The position numbers and the translations under genes are program-made. Shown here piece after piece: positions 24,701 to 38,800 of a stretch of 64,000 bases of DNA. The DNA comes from Stercorarius parasiticus (taxonomy: Eukaryota; Chordata; Aves; Charadriiformes; Stercorariidae): NCBI GenBank assembly GCA_013396915.1, contig VWZL01001934.1, positions 327,122 through 391,121 of the forward strand. Reading direction: 5' to 3'. Every line of letters begins with the position of its first letter. Positions within the stretch are counted from its first letter, which is position 1. The notes beneath the pieces were generated by a model. The model was not told the DNA's origin, searched no databases, and saw only the letters and a list, made by a program, of their open reading frames with translations.

Positions 24701-27700
24701 AGGCCTTTATAAATAAGCCAGGAATGCCTGAGCGAGAGACAACGGGAACACCCAGAACCCAGCCTTGCTCCTTCTCTACCCTGAGATCTGGGCACTTTGT
24801 TTTTCTGCCCCCCGATGACCCGGCGCTGATCCAGCTCCCCAGGGAGCCCACCCCTGACACCTCTTCCCACCGCTCCTTCAGGAAAACAAGCTCTGAAAAA
24901 GCCTACGGTGAAGAGCATTCCTCAAATGGAGCGAGACAACAAACTCTTATCCAGACAGAGCTCCAAATGCCATTATTGCCACCACCCCGCCAGCCAGGGC
25001 CGCTCTCAGGGGACAGCATCTCCTTCCAGGGAGCTGGGAAAACCCTCATCTGCTCTTCTAGTGCTCTGCAAGCCAGCCCCAGTGAGAGGGAGGGCAAACA
25101 GCACGCAGAAAAAGAAATAAACGCTGAAACCGCTGAAAAGACAAACATGCAAACAGTGCTTATGCCAAACAAACAGCAAACACAACACTTTCTTCGCTAA
25201 AAAAAAAAAAGCCCAAGCTCCAGAAAAGAACCAAAGTACAGGGTGGATCTAACAAAGAAGCAAGCGCTCGAATGAGATTTAACATCCTGACTTTAAAATC
25301 CACAAAACCTGCAGGAAGGTTTTGTGGAAACACAAAATGGTGTTCTCCATGTAATGCTGGGTTTATATATATTTTTTTTAAATTTTTTTTTTTTGTTTTG
25401 TTAATCGGATCAATCCGTCAATTATTTCTCACAAGTCCTAACAGTAGAGAAGAGGCCTCCAAGCATGCTGGCACTGACGAGGGCACACCGGGGCTGTCTC
25501 AAACCTCAGCACAGAAGGGGACACCCTGCAGAGACAGCCCTGACGAAGCACCTGTGTAACTCCGGAGTCTGCGCCGGCCAGTCCTCACAGAGCCATCCCC
25601 GTCCCCGCATGGCAGAGCTCTGCGCTCCTGATCAACGCCGTGTAACTTTTGAGCTGGTATTTCCCACCTTATCCCCATTTGGAGCCTCCACGTGAGACGA
25701 TTAACCCATCCTATGACCAAGATAAAAGGCACAACAGACATTTTGCAAGTGTTTCTTCCATCCCCACCCCCTCCGAGCAGATTTATTTGTCTGGGCAATT
25801 ACAGAAGCATGGATCTGCACAGAGAAGTTTAAGTGAATGTATGAGAAAGCTGTGTATTAGGTGGTGACGGTATTGGTGTAATCCTGTCTGCTCCGGCCCT
25901 GGTGTGGAAGGAGGGGGGTACAGCTCTCCCCAGACCCCCACGGCAGGTCTGGGGTGGCCCAGGAGGGGCCCTCCCTTCTCACCGGGGGGAGCAGGCTGTT
26001 TCCCTGCAGAAAAAGTCTGCAAGGGACACAAACAACGGAGCTGTCGTGCTTTATGATAAGTTTGTGGTGTTGTACAGTGAAGGCACAGGGCAGCCAGGTG
26101 GGCTGAGTTCACTGTGCCATATTAATTCCCATCCTCTCCTCAAACCAGGGTGCCAAGCTCCCCTCCAGCACACATCCCGTCTCCCCGCGTGCTCCTGGCC
26201 ACCTTCCTCCCCCTTCTCATCCAGCTCTTCAAAGCCCGTCCTCAGATGGCCCCCAGGGCAGCAGACCTGCGCACAACCCGCTGCGCGCCAGCTGTGGCCA
26301 GGCAGCTCTCGACACACGCCATCTCACGTCACAGAAAAATAAGTTGCCTTAAAGCAGAGCAGGGGAACACCCTGCCCACGGACGGCGAGCACCAAGCCCC
26401 TGGCACAAAGGAGCCCAGGGAGAAGCGAGACTGGCAGCAGCCCAGGGTCTCATGTCCGTGGACACCTCCAAATTGAGTCCATGCTGGAGGCAAGCCCGGC
26501 TCAGGTGCCTCAACACTGGGGTTCAGATTGGGAATTTCAAGGTAAAACATAATAAAAGGACAGGTGTTTTGTCCCCGCACAGCGAGTCCCCGCAAGATGC
26601 AACAAAATCAGCCCCAGCCCGAACTGAAGCTACAGTAATACTACATCAGTTATTCTGGAATATTATGGCCTCAGCAGCAAAGGTGTAAGATCATTGCCCA
26701 AGCTGGCAGCCCATCTTGTATGTCAAGATAAAGGGAGCTAAAACATTAAGGTGAGATCAGAAGGCATACTCTAGCAGCTCTCCTAGACCATTCCAGCTTT
26801 CCAAAGAGCCACAAGGAAGGAAGCATTTCCAACTCCTATGGCCCGTCTATTCTCAGGACTGCCCAGGGCATAGAGGCTATTTTAAATCAGAACTGCTTGC
26901 CACAGAGGAAATAAAAACACTACACCCTTTCTAAGCCTGGAGACAGAGCAGTCTAAGCAGTAACAAAGAAACACTATTTCCCCAAAAACACAGAGTAGAA
27001 TTGCAGGACTGACCAGCAGATGCAGCTCCTCCGCTCCACAGGGGTCCAACAGCTGCTCATCAACACTATTATTATAAACACCTGTCCAGCCCTTCACGGC
27101 TAGTTATTTATTGGGGGAATCCTGAGTCCCAGAAGCTCTGCAGGAGATGAGCGGTGCTGCAGGAAACACGGTGCACCTGGATCCCTCACGGCACGGCCTC
27201 TCGGTCATCATTGGCTCCAGCCTAACCTGAGCACTAAATAAACCTGCTGAGTGAGAATCAGCTCTGGAATCGATGAGGGTTTGATAATTTCTTTCCCCAG
27301 ATAAGGGCCAGGAGGCAAATAAATAAAGACTCAAGGTCTTCTTGGCGCTTTGTTCTATTTTTCCAGGGTTACCAGCTCCCTTGCTTTCTGTGGAACCTCC
27401 ACAGATTCAGCTCGTTGGGAGTCTGCTGTTCGGGTTCTCTCCATCACAGTGATTACAAGACCAAAGTATGTGGTGTTAATTTTTGAATATCATATAGTAT
27501 TAATGCCTATGTAGGGCTAATTTTACTCTGCCTTTTTTAATACAGTCACCAATTCTGAATGCTTTTTAAATTACCTTAAGTTTTCCTCGAGGACGAAGCA
27601 TTTAACTAACATCCTGTCGCTCGCTTCTGTTTGCAGGCACCTCTCAGAGAAGAGGCTTGGAAAGGGTCTCCCTTTCTGTTTGATTTCATCATTGTCCTTG

Positions 27701-30582
27701 GGACTGATTTATAACCTGCGCTTATTTACAACAAGAGTTTTATATGACAAACTAATCATTTCACTTGCCGGTTAATAGCCCGCCATTCAAGGGGAGTTTA
27801 CATGTGCCGGGCTCCCTTCTCTGGAGTGAGGAAAGGCAGGCGATCCACTGCTAATCCAACATAAATACCCCCGGAGTCAGGCTGGAGCATGGCATCCAAA
27901 TCATTTACAAAAACGTGAAATTTGAATAGAGCTTAAAACCTCATAACCTGTCAGCTCCCAGCCAGGGAAAATACTCAGCGAGCACCCGCAACGGGAATCT
28001 CGGTGCCTGGGAGATGGCTTTGATTTGTCTGGAGCCGAGAGAGCGAAGGGGACAAGCCTGGCACTGTGGAGGGAGCTGTGCTCAGCCCCGACTCCAACAA
28101 AGCTTGTCCAAGGGCTACTTCACGGCCAGTGTGAATCAAATAGAAAGAATTCACTGCAAATTCCGTGTCTGAAGGGCAGCTCCAGTGCTGCACCGTGCCC
28201 TTCAGAGCCAGTTAGGGTGGTGGTAAACCTGGGAACAGTGCAAATCAGCAGGATCAGGACAACCCAGCCATCCATATAGCTCAAAGGACAAAGTTTGTAG
28301 TGGCCACGCCAGCAGAAAGGCAACCCTGGACTTAAGCCCTGAGCTAGGCCAAACACCTGGGGTACTCTGGGATGAAGCATTTTTGCCAGGTTTTCCACCA
28401 GCCTCTGGGCTCTCCCTCAGGCTCACAAACCCCAGCTACCAGCAGGTTTTGTGAGGGCACCCAGCACAGAAGGAGCTAAAAACCCTGCGGCAACGCTACC
28501 TGGCTGACACCTTTGAGACGAGGGCAGAGGCGTGTTCCAGAAACAGGAGGCTCCAACATTTACCATCACGCCAGGCAAGGAACTTTAGCTTGAAGCTGGA
28601 CGCTTTTTATCTGGACTCTGTTTAGAATAAGGAGTTATGAGTGAAGGTAATCACTTTTATAGACATTGAAACCAGCGGTTGGTGCTCATCCTGGGATGGT
28701 TTGGTTTATGGTTCCTGAAGTATAAGCTAAAGCAGCAAAGCAGGCCGTTTCCATCGCAGCCTGTTTAAGAGGGCAGTGTAGCAACTAGAGCAACGCTGTA
28801 TGTGACCATGAGAATATCAAGCTCAGAGAGTCGTTTGGGACCGTAGCATTGAATTCAGTGCTGCTATCTTAGAAGCAAGAAGCTCTCAGATGGGAAAAAT
28901 CCATGTGAGAGATCTCAAACCCCTGGATAGTGAACACAGCTCCCTCAGAGAAAGGGGCTGGGAGGAAGGGCATGAAGACAGCAAAGATGCAGTAAATGTT
29001 AACTGATCCCTGTGGGGTGTCACAATAACCTTTTAGAAAGCGTCCTTGAGCTAACACATAGCACCTGGACAAAGTTATGACTGCAAATACAAGTTATTAA
29101 CATTGGAAACTTTTTGAAGGTGATTCTGTGGCAAACGTTTCTGTGAAGAACTCAAAGATGGGGGTAAGAAAAACTTGTTCTGGTAAGAAGAGATGGACTT
29201 TTCCTTACCTCCAGTTTCCCTGGAACCCTAAACGTCTTAGAAATTGTAAAGAAAAAAAAAATCACGACTGTTTGTGTTTCCTATTCTGCTTGGACCTCAA
29301 TAGTGGAGTGCCCCCATGGTATCCTCCTGCCTCAGCTCAGACAGATACTGCACTGAGCATGCCAGAACGACCCAGAAATAAATAAAAACCGGCCGTGTAA
29401 TTTGTGCCTCTTATAGATTTCTCCCCTTGCATGCCACAAACAGCCATTGCCACCGGGTGGGATTAACACGCTTGGCCATTAAAGAACAGGCTCAAGCACA
29501 TGGGTTTTATTTTGTTATAAACAACTTCTTCATGCTGAACTCAGTCCTGTGAGTTCTTAAATTTTCTTGGACTTTAAATTGGATGACTGCAGAGCAGCAC
29601 TGAAACTTTGCTCGGCACACCATTAATCTCCTGGCTCTCTAAAGAGCACGGAAGCCGCGCAGAGTTTGTCTCAGCCCCAGCCCAGCCAGGAGCGTGGTGC
29701 CCACATTAGTCAGGAGTTTTGTGCACCTCAACACCAGCCGCCCAGTCCCAGCTGGATTCTTGGCTCTTTCAACCCATTCTGCCCCAGCTTACTGCTGGAT
29801 GGACAATCTCACGCTGGCTGGAGCTCCAGGATACAACTGCAGCCTGGTAGCATTCAGAGCTAAAAGACTCTTTAAAAAAAAAATAAAAAAAATAAAGGGA
29901 GTCTTTTGGCTAAAAGACCTTGGTGATGCACAGGAAAGCTCCTTAAGGGACCACCCTCTATCCTGAGGATAAAAAGAGCTGATCAAAACCCCGGGAGCTT
30001 TCCAGCGGTGCCAGTGAACTCAGGACAAGTCAGGAGACACGATGTCCATTTTCTCTGCTAGTTTGGCTGCTTTCCCCAGCGCTACCCCAGTCTGACACAA
30101 GCTTTGGCTGCTGGCTAGAGCAGAAAGGCAACGTGCCTTCCAGACAGACACCAGAGAGAGACGTTTACTTCTCTCTGACAGGGTCCACAGGAAAATCACT
30201 GCTCCTGCCCAGGGAGATTTAAGCCTTCACTGTTTAGGCTGCGTGTTCCTCGGGGCTGTCTGACACCAGGGAAATGCCTGCCGGGACAGGACTCCTTAGA
30301 TAAATAAGGGAGAACAGGTATGAAGACATTAAACAGGTATAAAGACACTAAACAGTTCATCTCCTACTAAGATGATAAGAGCAAAACACGGCAAAGAAGG
30401 GAAAAAAAGTCACAAATCCCAAAAAAAGGTCTGACAAACATTTTTAGTTCTACAACAAAATAAATACTTTAACTCTGATTTAGCAAGAACAGTGAGACGG
30501 TTCAAAAGAAACAAACAACCCTATAGATATAACAACATATGCTGAATGTCACAACACTTTGATTATGTTGCTGTAAGTCATG
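21734..30582. other. Intergenic, no gene recognised
   Basis: Nearly 9 kb downstream of C1QTNF12 without a supportable gene. GC is higher at 24.5-26.5 kb, where long open frames such as 24529-25200 arise without domains or splice support. Blocks at 24160-24270, 27470-27860 and 29395-29520 are dense in homeodomain/TCF/SOX-like words. A-rich tracts occur at 25199-25210 and 29873-29895. The orthologues of the human downstream neighbours (B3GALT6, SDF4) are not visible. Confidence 0.5.
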
Positions 30583-32763
30583 CACAAAACAGCCCAATTT
30601 ATTACAAGTATTCACACAGTACAAAGTACAGTCTAGTAATACATGCTGGGATATAAGCCACTTCCCTGACTACACTTACTCCATCAAACCCAGTGTGCTT
30701 ATTGATGGGGTTTAGTGAGGTTCATGTGTGGTTTATGCTTTGTGAAGCTCTAGAAATGACTACTGTTGCTCCTTGCTCTGCCTTTCAATAGCCGTGGACT
30801 CCCCTCTGCCAGCGGAGCACCCAGTTTATTCTTAAAAGTACATTCTCCCCAGAGTCTACTAGAAAAAAAGCCCTAGGAATTCTGGCATGTATTGTGGAGC
30901 AAGAATGAATATACCAACATCGACAGCTGCTGTTTCAGACAGTTCCACAGGTCCAGTTAGAACAACCACATTCTATTGACTGGAAAGTGGAATTTACCTG
31001 GGTTCACTTGTGTAGCAGCATTACTTGATTATTCCCTGTGCCCTCTCCTTCCTGCTCCAATAGGTCTCACTTTAATATGTTCTTCACAAAGGAAAAAATA
31101 CCATTGAGTACCCTTAAAGATCTGTCTCAAGGTATGTATACTGGAGATGAAAAAAAACAGTTTCAGCCACGCGCGTTTTACAGCAGATTTTTCCACAGCT
31201 CTTGAAACAAGACATCTTTGCACGCTACCAACCTCAACAGCAGCGTTACTGGAGACGTAGAAACATCACATATTGATCCACCTGAACAACAGACCCAGCA
31301 ACAGATGACTTTTTTTTTCATGCCTCCTGCTGTCCCCATCAGTCTGTGTTTTCATTGCACGAAGACATTGTAGTTGATCAAAAATGGCAACACTATACAA
31401 GGGATATCTTCCATTCACTGCAAACATTCAAGAACAAGTATCTGGACGTTTTTTTGGGCCTTGCTACCGTCTATTTGTGCCACTGTTACACAACCATTGC
31501 CTCAGCTATGTTGAACCAACAAAAGGGCCAGGTGTCTGTTGAAAGGGAAAGTTACAGAGCTACATTAAACGCGTGTGGTTTTTTTTAATCACAAGGATAT
31601 TACCACATCTTGGGTAACACCTTAACCCCGTGAAATGTCAACACCCTTTTACTTTGTTAAAATGAGTTTATAGCCTGGAGCTATATGCAAAGCTGCTTTG
31701 GGGCTCAATCTCACACACTTACATTTGCAAATAGATTTGTAGAAATCCAGAAAACATTCACTGGACAGTCTTTGACAGCACTTTCAACCTCTAAGGAAAG
31801 TGCAGATAGATTCCCTCTGACCCTGGCCACCTGATGTGTCACCACAAAGAGGTGACACATCTGATCCAAGGCTGCTACCCTCACTGTCTTCGCCAGGTTT
31901 TCGACAACCAGTGTAATGCAGTTGACACATTTACAAATGATTATACGGCACCCGAGAGGCCCCTGTTTACGTGATGCAGTCCCAAACCACATGTATATCT
32001 TACTAAAACATAAGACCATAAGTAAGGGAGCTCATGCTAGAACTAGTGCCATTGGCCTTACTTTTTCATAAAAACAAAACTGCACAGGCAGCGAGATATT
32101 CAGCTTCGTCAGTAAGGTCAAGGAAATACTTAGATATAAAGAAACACAACTAAAGAGTTCAGGCCTCGGATTCCCATCTTTGAAGCAGGCATTGTCTGAG
32201 AATTCAACATGCTTCTTGTCAAATATGTAATTTTGAACATGAGAGAGGGCCTATAGCATTTACAATTGTATGGGGGGAAAAAAAAAAGCAGTTTTTTGCT
32301 GGCAAATCCTTGTCTCCTTCCTCCACAACACACAGAATATAGTCACTGTTTTACTTTCCCTCTCAATCCTTCATTTACAAACTCAAACATCCCACAATCA
32401 ATCCCAAAAGACATGCTGATTACAGGTGCTATTGTGAAATAAAGTTATAACGTAACAAATTCCAAATCTCAGTGTATTGTTTAGTGAGCATCCGGTGAAG
32501 CACAACTTAAATATTATGGAGTTTCTTTCTGAATTATAAAAGTATATTTTTTACGATGAATGAACTGGTGTGGACCTTGAGAAGCAGTAGCCTTTGAAAG
32601 CAAGCTGACGTATCTGTGAAAGGAAAGGCTCTTTGCTTGTTTAAAAAGATGCCAACAGTTACAGGAAGCAGTCTTCAAGATGCAAAGTAAAGGTTTCTTC
32701 AGTCCAATATACACTGCAAGGCTCTAATTCATATCCTTCCCTGCTACACCGCTGCAGACAATG
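30583..32763 (-). other. C1QTNF12 3' UTR (predicted)
   Basis: Starts directly after the C1QTNF12 stop codon and extends to the first strong poly(A) context, a length of about 2.2 kb. Weaker ATTAAA hexamers (31585-31590) and another AATAAA (30825-30830) could give shorter forms. It contains an 11-bp-stem hairpin (31833-31861) and a chance-looking 102-codon frame (31711-32019). The extent is inferred from signals only. Confidence 0.5.
30598..30603 (-). terminator. Candidate poly(A) signal of C1QTNF12
   Basis: Minus-strand AATAAA followed within about 10-20 bases by a GU-rich stretch (CTGTTTTGTGC), the normal arrangement of a strong polyadenylation site. It is the best such context downstream of the stop codon. 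Alternatives are AATAAA at 30825-30830 and ATTAAA at 31585-31590. Confidence 0.55.
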
Positions 32764-32862
32764 TTACGCGCCCATTAACATGCCCATGAAATCGGATCCG
32801 TTCTGAATGGTGATGGGAGCTCCAGCACTGTTGTCCACAAATATGGAGGTGTACTGGCCAGC
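32764..32862 (-). CDS. C1QTNF12: C1QTNF12 coding exon 8 (residues 289-320 and stop)
   Basis: Acceptor TCTCTCTGCAG, then [20 protein letters not shown] and a short tail ending in MGA before TAA. The AGQYxSxFVDN strand and the terminal SDFMG-type segment close the C1q fold. The 3' UTR follows directly. Confidence 0.95.
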   Translation of the reverse strand, partial: AGQYTSIFVDNSAGAPITIQNGSDFMGMLMGA

Positions 32863-35800
32863 CTGCAGAGAGAACAAGAGGCAAAGGAAAATGCCTGACG
32901 CTTCATCCCAGTGTAAAAGGAGGAGAGAAAAAAAAAGCATTTCACCGCCATGAACGAAGTACAGAAGCCTCCTGCCTTTTTCTGTGGCTCCTGCGAGCAG
33001 GATGTGACCACACACTTTTATGGCACCGCTACAGCTTTGACTCAGTGGAAGAAACTCTCTGTAGTGAAACTGTGTTATAGGTTTATTCCTTAACTAGAAC
33101 CTTACTGCACTAGCATCTTTTTGGGTGACTAGTCAAGTGGCCACCTGTGCTTCAGACTCCCTTCCATGAAATGGGAAATACAACTACCATCTTGACAATG
33201 CAAGGGGAGATTTGAGAAGGAAGAGTATTTACTGCCATTTCGTAGAGGGAAGGTTACTTTTGCTTTTGTTCCTGTTCCTGCTGCTCTCAAGTCACCTCAG
33301 GTAAGGCATTTAACTTCATTAACCTTAGAAAGAAGGTTAATAAAAACTTCCCCACCTCCTGGTGAGAGTTCAGCCTTGCCAGTAAATAACTCCACAGCCT
33401 GCCAAGCAAACCAGTACAGCGATTCCCAGTCTGCATGGGCTTACCTGCAGCTGCAATAAGCCATGTACATAGATAGTGAAGATTTTGCTGTTGCTTTCCA
33501 GACCGGCAATGACTTCCAAAGACCTAAACAGTAGCAAAAGAGAAATGAACAGGTTAAACACCTAGGGCAGTCACAACAGTTGTATGTGGAATGACAACAG
33601 TCTTGTGACTTCCCTAGGAAGAGGACCTGGTGGTTCTAGTACCCATCTGTACTTGATTCTAGCAGTAATTGGCTGCCTTGAAAAGAGAACAGTAGACCCT
33701 CATCCTCACTGCAGCGTCTAGTGGAAGACCTACAGAGCATAGAGGACTGTCAATGCAAAACTCAGCTGGACGCAGGAACGGGGAGCCACTTTCTCTCACA
33801 GAGGCCTTTCTCAAGGTCCTGTAGTTTCTATCCCCCACCCTTGAACAGGTGCTAAACATGCCCTTTAGCTTTATCTACGTATCAGTTATCCCAGTTTGTT
33901 GACCACAATAGCTTATACCGTTGCTATTCTTCAAAGAGCTAGCTATATGCATCCTGCCAGTAACAGTTCATCCATTTTCAAGGTGCGAAAGGCCTGTTTC
34001 ACCTTAAAAATGTATGTAGTCAGCCTATACAAGAAAGAACATATTCTGCAGCTGAGAAGTGTTTTGGGAGGACAGGACCAGGGGTCACATACAAGCCAAA
34101 AAAATAAATAAATTGCGCTTCAGTCAAAATTCAAGGGAGAACTCCGTATCACACCCTCAAGCACTGTTCTAATATCATGTTCTAATAGCCATTATATTCC
34201 TTGCAGTAGCAAGATGTAGGACAGCTGCTCTCTGTGGCATCCTCTGTTTACAGAACCCTGACTCAGGTCCTTTGTACAGGATTCAGGGTGGAAGGAGGTG
34301 CCTGAGACATCAACAATCAGAACAACCCAGTTCCAAAGCAATATGAAAGCACAAAGCTCCATGCCTGGCTGGTTCTTCTGAATTCTGCCTAGACAGTGGA
34401 TCTAGTTGTTTTCCCAAGAAAACCAACCCCTTTCCTCCCTTTTTTTCCATGAAGTGGTGGTGACGAAAGCTGGCAAGTGCAAACGTGCAGTTTCCAGCCC
34501 CCTTGCAAGGAAATAATATACATAAAAGGTAGGGGCAATTTGGCCCAGAGAGAGCAAGCCACTTGGCACCACCTTGATTGAAGAGCTCAGTCTGTGTGTC
34601 ATATCCTGCCAAAAGCCTGACTTGGGTGGGAACTTCCCACCATTAATCTCTTCTACTCCAACTGTCTCCTTGCCTCCGAGTTTCCATCTCTCTCAGCCGA
34701 AAGCCCTCGGGGCTCTTTCAGCTCCCTCAAATGAATGACTGTGTACGCTGACATCCCCAGGAAATTCCACAAGCACGGGTAGCAGCTCAGCCTGTGCCAG
34801 CAGAATGTCTGTCCAGACAGGTTCCCATCCCTCCACCCATCTTCCTTCCACGCCACAGACCAGTCAAACTCTCCCCCACCATATGAGAGAGAGGGGTCTC
34901 TCATAGAGCCAGTGCCGATGCTGCTTTACTCTCACTGCTGTCCGACTCACTCAACCCAGGGCAGCCTTGCAGGACAACGCATCATAAATTGCGACCCTGG
35001 ACAACTGATGAAAACTCCAAGTCAGACATCAGAGAGCTTTATCTAAATGATTAACATCTGGGCCAGTTCTAAGAAAAAAAAAAAGTTTTTACTGTTACTG
35101 TTCTTTGGAGAATGTAGCTATAAATTCTTCAGATGGCAAGTTAATCTCAAAACATCCCAATAAACCTGCCTGGGCTGTATGGGACAAAGAGGTTGTTCAC
35201 ACATCCCAGCTAGAACCAGAACAGTTTTCCAGGAGCTTTCAGTTAAAACGACCTGCAATGAGGAAGGCACAGTAGTTTCCATGTCCCACAGAGAAGCTTC
35301 CTGTTCAGATAACTCTTGTGCTTGCATTTACCAGAACAAGGAAACAAGACTAAAGTCACGCTGAAAGCAATCAGAGACTGACATCCATTCTTCAGGAACA
35401 TTACTGTAAGGTTGGCTTAACGGACAGCAAGGACAGACACTATCCTTGGAGACAGAAGCGAGCCTTCCAGAAGAAAAACACTTTGTTCTCTCAAATGCCT
35501 TAATCAGATCAGTTGGGAGCTTGTGGAATCATTAGGAAGAAAAACTCAACACTGTCATTTTCAGTTATGTTGCAAAATGGTTTAAGTGGAATTTAGATTT
35601 TCTGTATAATTCTGTAACTGAAGGCAATGTAGAGTGGAGATCAGGATGGGAGAACAGCTTTTCACTCTTGGAGATCCATAGGATCAATTTCACTTTTGAA
35701 TTCTCTTAGGTGGCTTCATAAATCTCACCAACTCATTCGCTCAAATCTTTATTGAACCAAACAACTGGCAATATTTTTCCACATCCCGAGGGCGAATATC

Positions 35801-38800
35801 TTTCCACATCCCAAAAGCATGTAGAAAATAATTCTGTGGAACTTGCAGTCTCTCTTCATGGGGAATCCAAGGGCTAGGGCATTTCTTGATGAAATTCCTA
35901 AGATAAGATTGTTGTAGGTGAAAAGAAAAAAGCACCAATGCTGAAGAAAGAAAAAAACCTGATTACTTGAATCTGACTGGTCTTTGATACGCAGAGTAAG
36001 GGACAGGAATAGGGATCTGCACTGTGCACAGCAATTTGTCAGAGCTACTCGTAAAAAGGACAGTATCATTCTGCCCTACTTGTTCCACCCCTGTGATTAA
36101 AGGCCTGGGCTGTCCCAAAATCACTCATTGTCAACACGCATCCCAGTTTTCAAGATCAGGCTGAGGTCCATTCTTAGTACAATCTAAAGGAATTCTCACC
36201 AGTGCCAGAAATGAAGTGTCCCATGATTTCTGCAGTTTACCAGAATATAAAGTGTACCTTCAAGGGGCAAGAAGTTACGCCCCCCTTCTGCTGACATTGT
36301 GAGTGCAGTCACTCTGCCACTGCCTTGCTTTAAGTGCTACAATCATAGAAGACTGTTACAAAACAGTCTACAAGGCCGAGGACATGCCAGTTTGCCAGTT
36401 GCTCCAGTCAGCAAGCTCCTTGACTTCCCATCAGTTTACCCTAATTACTAATGGGTACTCAGATACCAACTGAGTCTTCTCCACAGTCCAACGAAACCTA
36501 AGAGACATTTATTTATTACATGAGGCTTCATGTCAAATTCACCTACCTATAAAGCCTCTAAATTGAAATGCCTGTGGAGAGGTCAGTCCTATTTGCAGCA
36601 TTCTGACTCATGGAACAGGGAAAGCGAGGACTGAAGCAGCCAGTCCAGCAGCAAATTTATGGTTTTGTGGGTTTTAAGTTGCACCTGTGGAGTCATTTTA
36701 TGGATATATTTCAGTGGTGCTATTGCAAGGGTGTTGCTACAGCTGCACTGGAAGAGCTGCAGGCAGGGCAGAGCAAATCTGCACAGCCCTGTACAGGCAT
36801 TTTTTCCTCCCGTGACAAGGGCCGAGCCGCAAGCAGAGGCAGTGGCCACTCTCTGCAAGCAGCATTGCCCTCTGCTGGGTGCAATTCAGCCCAGCCCAGG
36901 GGCTCCCCAGCCTCTTCCTCCAAGCAAAGCTTGCCTTCCCTGAGACACAGGGCACCTATACACTGCAGCTGAAAGGACGACAGAGCAAACAAGAGCAGCC
37001 AACAGTATGCTGATGTCATGGCCCACTGCATAAGGAGCAGCACTTAGGGTTGCCATACCTAACAAAAGCATTTCTTTACGGAGTTTTGCTAATGGATCCC
37101 AGCAGAGGAAAATTCAGCACAGTTATCTGAGCAAGCTCCACACGTCAGCTGAGGGCTGCGAGAAGGTATCATGTACCTGTGTGCAAGCCCTGCACTTTCT
37201 ACCTCAGGACCCCTTCACCTCTATTTTCCACCTATTCATTCTCCTCAGCACTCCAACACTTCCATGGCAACATGAGTGAGAAGCTGTGATCCATTCAGGA
37301 TGCAGCTGAAATTATAAAAATAGAGCTAACAACCTCTGGCACAAAATTAAAGTGCTTCTCTCACTCTGTACATTTATGATGATAGCTGAGCATTCAGCGC
37401 CTTTAACTATATCCAGTTTCAGCCAACTTCATTCACAATTCTCTCAACATATGTAATGTTCATATATTTAGAGCAATTAGCTCTGAAAGGTTAAAAATCA
37501 GAATAAAAAAACCAACACATAAAACTTAAGGGCCAGATGGAATCACCCTCTTCAGAAAAGTTCTACAAGCAGTTACTGTATAAAATTCACTGCTGGTGAA
37601 CTTGATTTCCACAGTCGGTTGAAACATTAGCCCATCTGAGAAAAATAATTGCCAAGACACATTGCAGTAACTCACGTGTATCGGTGGCACAGAGATTCAA
37701 TGCAGATCAACACTCGGACATTATCTCTGGCTCGGAGTTGGACTTTACTCTTCAACTCACTGTGGTCTGGGGAAAGCAGTGGAAGAAATATAAGGACTTT
37801 TGCAACATAGCAGACCACCAGTTGCTGGTGTTTGGCTTCACAGAGACACCAGTAACCTTACGACTTTTTAGGAAAGCACCCTTCTGGCTTTGGATTATAA
37901 AATACTTAATCACTGAATGTTTAAAATCATAGAACGAATGCACTGGTGATAAAACACAGTCAAAAATGCCTTGATGCAGTTCTACATCATCGCGTTGATT
38001 TCTTCTAAAGTCTTTTATGGAAGCCATAATTTACACACATGAATAGATTTGGTCCCTAAACTCATCCTCCATAAGGAGTGTTGATTTGTTTGGTTTGCCT
38101 GGAGCAGCCTGCTGTCGCTATCAGTCTGTGAAAGTACCCAGCTCTAAGGAGAGGGGATTGGTACCGAAGGGAGAGCTCGCTGCAAAGGGCTGCCATTGCA
38201 CATGCTTCAAACAGGACCCGGAGTTCTCCAGGACTCCTTCCTGCACCCCTCAAACAGTACAGAAAAGCCTTTTGTGGACAACACTCACCAATGTGGACAT
38301 TGGCTGAAAACTGGTAGATGCCAGACACGGGTGCTGTGAAACGTCCTGTTGCCAGATTTAATCCTGTCCCCCGGAGAAACGCTCCTTTGGCCAGAGGCTG
38401 TAAGATAAGAAGAGCAGACCCTGAACAAGTCCCCAGCAGTCTCAACAATTACTTCTGCCTAGGACAAAGAACAAGCTTACGTACATGAGAACAAAGTTGA
38501 AAAAATTTGCAAGGCTACTGCCTTACCTCCCCAGAACACAGCTTCCAGATGGGCTCTCTCAGCAAATGATGCCCACAAAAGGTAAAATAATCAGGATGAG
38601 ACGTGAAGATGCCCATTTTGCTCACTGCCCAAGTCTTCTAACTCATCTTGACTCAGACTGTGCTTACTGCATCCCTATGCTCTGCTGGTCCTAGTGGCCT
38701 CTGGCCTCCACTCATGTTCTGATATACAAGATCTCCCATTATTTCCCTACCTCTCCAAAGGATTTCCTAGACGGGGCCAAGCAGTGCCCCCAGGCTTAAA

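Noticed and set aside
24529..25200. 223-codon plus-strand open frame
   Set aside because: GC-rich region; Ser/Pro/Gln-rich without domains; no plausible splice partners and frames on the opposite strand.
31711..32019. 102-codon minus-strand frame after the adipolin stop
   Set aside because: Lies in the predicted 3' UTR; no homology recognised and no acceptor site links it to the gene.
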